Below, one piece after another: positions 62,470 to 64,000 of a DNA stretch of 64,000 bases (position 1 is its first letter; every line of letters begins with the position of its first letter). A model generated the notes under the pieces. It was given only the letters and a program-made list of their open reading frames with translations. It had not been told where the DNA came from and made no database searches. The position numbers and the translations under genes are program-made. Source of the stretch: an uncultured Myxococcales bacterium (GTDB taxonomy: Bacteria > Myxococcota_A > UBA9042). The stretch spans positions 1-64,000 of the forward strand of contig CAIMEY010000119.1 in NCBI GenBank assembly GCA_903840165.1, in the 5' to 3' direction.

Positions 62470-64000
62470 CTACTGCGGGCAGGACGTCACGCCGCTTGGC
62501 GCCAGGGGGCTGATGTAGCAATGCGCGATGCAGGCGTCGCCGGACTTCTGCCACATACTGCCCCCCTTGGGGTTGCTGGGGTCGGACTTGCCAATGCACG
62601 CGTTTCCGCTTTGATAACATTGGGTCACGGGGTCCAGCTTGCCCGCGCCGGCCGAGGTGTTGGGCCAGTTGAGGATGCCGACCGTCCAGAAGTCTAGCGT
62701 CTTCATTTCCGGGCTCTTATAGGTCGCAAACAGGTTGCCCAGGATGTAGACGTTGACCGTGGCAAAGGAGGTGCCAAAGCCATGGTCGTTCCAGTAGTGC
62801 GCGCCGATATAGTACTTTTGCGGCGCATCTTGGGTACCGGACGGCGTGACCATGTTGATGTTTTCAGGGCCGGCACCGTCGGTGTCGTCGAGGTCGAGGC
62901 TCGGATCGTCGTCCGTGGTGCTGAGCACACCCCAGGTGGGCTTGGCATCGAACCAGAAGCAGTCAAAATTGCTAGCGAACCACGGGTCGTTGGTGCCGTC
63001 GCAGTCGATGTCGAGAGAGCTGGTCGTCACGGCCAACTGGCTGGCAAAGTGCAAGTCCATGTCGGCACCGGCACCAGGGCCAGCGTCGGTCTGGTCTTTG
63101 TCTCCCGGGGTATCCCAAAGCAATTCAAGGTGTAAGGCGTCCTTGGGGGTGACGAAGATCGACGTGCACGCTTGACCGCATTCCGGGGTGGTGGTGCCGC
63201 CCGCGCTGTCAGTGACGTCCAAGCAAAACACGTATTCTCCCGCGACGTTCACCGTGAACTTGGGGGTCGGAAAGGTCGGCGAGGGCACAAAGTTGTCCAC
63301 CGAGCCGGCAGGCTTTTTCTTGATGCTCCACTGGTACTTAGCGATGGTATTGCCACCGGGGGAAATGGACTGCGTGCCCGACAGCGACAGAACGGTCTGC
63401 GGAATGGCCTCTTCGAGCGGGTTGCCGGCACCATCTGTAACGGAAATCACGGCTTGAGGGCAGTTCTGCTTGACGCCTACGCCCGTGAGCTTGACCGACT
63501 GCGGGCTCGCGTTAGAGGTGGCCTGCAAGTTCGCGACATCAGGGGTTTGTTGGCCGGTAGAGCTGTCGACCGGATTGACCTGATTGGGCGTGTACTTGCC
63601 GTGGAAGTCATAGCAAGTATTGACCTTAATAACCAAGGGAACGCTGGCGCTGGGCGTCGGGTCGGTGCCGAGGTCCATGAGGAAGTTGTCACTGCTGCCC
63701 TGGGCAAAGCTGAGGTCGGTCACGGTGATGTCCTGGCTGCCACAGGCGCACAACCGCATGGATTTGATGCTGGTTTGGCCGATCGTGGCTGAACCTAGGT
63801 TGTACTCGCTCACCGCGTTCTCATCGGAATCTACAAAGTGAAGGCACGGAACCTTGGAATTGCCCAGGAGAATCGTCAGCGTTGTCGGCTTGGACGGGTC
63901 ATTGGAGTTGATGTGCAAGTTCGCCTGTTTCTGCTTTTCATCCGTGGGCTTAAACGTCACCGTGAAGTCTTTGGACTTGCCCGAGTCCAGGCAAATCTGC
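62470..64000 (-). CDS. Large surface protein, C-terminal part (runs off right edge)
   Basis: At least 509 aa. The frame stays open to the window end (…DSGKSKDFTVTFKPTDE), so the N-terminus is missing and the GTG at 63960 is not its start. It begins within an ASH/choice-of-anchor-type Ig domain (NSNDPSKPTTLTILLGN), followed by a second (~55-160) and a PKD-like domain (~170-270; ISPGGNTIAKYQWSIKKKPAG). The C-terminal region has an Asp-rich block (DDDPSLDLDDTDGAGPENIN) and YYIGAHYWNDHGFGTSFATV, a combination seen in secreted myxobacterial proteins. It is probably a surface-exposed lipoprotein or adhesin. Confidence 0.75.
   Translation of the reverse strand, partial: QICLDSGKSKDFTVTFKPTDEKQKQANLHINSNDPSKPTTLTILLGNSKVPCLHFVDSDENAVSEYNLGSATIGQTSIKSMRLCACGSQDITVTDLSFAQGSSDNFLMDLGTDPTPSASVPLVIKVNTCYDFHGKYTPNQVNPVDSSTGQQTPDVANLQATSNASPQSVKLTGVGVKQNCPQAVISVTDGAGNPLEEAIPQTVLSLSGTQSISPGGNTIAKYQWSIKKKPAGSVDNFVPSPTFPTPKFTVNVAGEYVFCLDVTDSAGGTTTPECGQACTSIFVTPKDALHLELLWDTPGDKDQTDAGPGAGADMDLHFASQLAVTTSSLDIDCDGTNDPWFASNFDCFWFDAKPTWGVLSTTDDDPSLDLDDTDGAGPENINMVTPSGTQDAPQKYYIGAHYWNDHGFGTSFATVNVYILGNLFATYKSPEMKTLDFWTVGILNWPNTSAGAGKLDPVTQCYQSGNACIGKSDPSNPKGGSMWQKSGDACIAHCYISPLAPSGVTSCPQ

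Noticed and set aside
62169-62513. Possible small gene across the 21-bp tandem repeat (MTTGISA units)
   Set aside because: It has no ribosome site and no similarity outside the repeat, and all frames are open because the period is a multiple of three.
1-64000. tRNA or rRNA genes
   Set aside because: No T-loop (GGTTCRA-type) sequence with matching acceptor arms, and no rRNA signature, was found by eye.

Overview
This 64 kb window comes from a GC-rich Gram-negative chromosome. It is most likely from the Myxococcota / Bradymonadota / former Deltaproteobacteria sphere. The evidence is the density of secreted lipoproteins with Cys-rich 'CGDG...DC' knots and long Asp/Ala/Thr-rich linkers, an outer-membrane porin, P-domain, fibrinogen-like and PNGase F-like exported proteins, and a DnaE2/ImuA/ImuB mutasome. 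I recognise no rRNA, tRNA, CRISPR array, transposase or phage genes. The lineage is an inference from gene content.

Layout. 0-7 kb: an alpha-galactosidase-like lipoprotein, an MsbA-type ABC exporter and imuA-imuB. 7-16 kb: a DEAD-box RNA helicase, two FtsX-type permeases without an ATPase, pyruvate dehydrogenase E1 (aceE) and an MFS transporter. 16-21 kb: a leftward cluster of two lipoproteins and a large membrane protein. 21-28 kb: nadE-malQ-SGNH hydrolase, then a PNGase F-like lipoprotein. 28-36 kb: a PAS/GAF/HD-GYP signalling protein, a porin, an operon of split transketolase plus a RuBisCO-like protein, and HU. 36-43 kb: a lipoprotein, an exported FHA protein, a two-subunit molybdenum hydroxylase and lepA. 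43-49 kb: a membrane glycosyltransferase-like protein, overlapping tail-to-tail with dnaE2. 49-55 kb: a membrane protein and three lipoproteins. 55-61 kb: an AmpG-like permease, a Maf/YceF protein, hutH and a P-domain/fibrinogen-like surface protein. 61-64 kb: a chalcone-isomerase-like exported protein and the 3' part of a large surface protein that runs off the right edge.

Three things stand out. (1) imuAB and dnaE2 lie about 39 kb apart, yet have near-identical promoters in which an 18-bp palindrome (ACTGAACA-N2-TGTTCAGT) fills the -35/-10 spacer. This looks like a shared LexA operator of the GAAC-N4-GTTC type. (2) About 25 copies of a roughly 40-bp element are scattered through the intergenic gaps in both orientations. 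Its core reads TTGG-N3-CCAAAGGG-(A/T)(C/T)AA-N4-TTGA with fixed spacing. Some copies supply start-codon context, a Shine-Dalgarno-like AAAGGG or a stop codon to neighbouring genes. This is the strongest unexplained signal here. (3) A RuBisCO-like protein lacking several RuBisCO catalytic residues is translationally coupled (ATGA overlaps) to a two-subunit transketolase, which suggests an undescribed sugar-phosphate pathway.

Start codons were chosen by Shine-Dalgarno position, family length and signal peptides. All function calls come from motifs read by eye.
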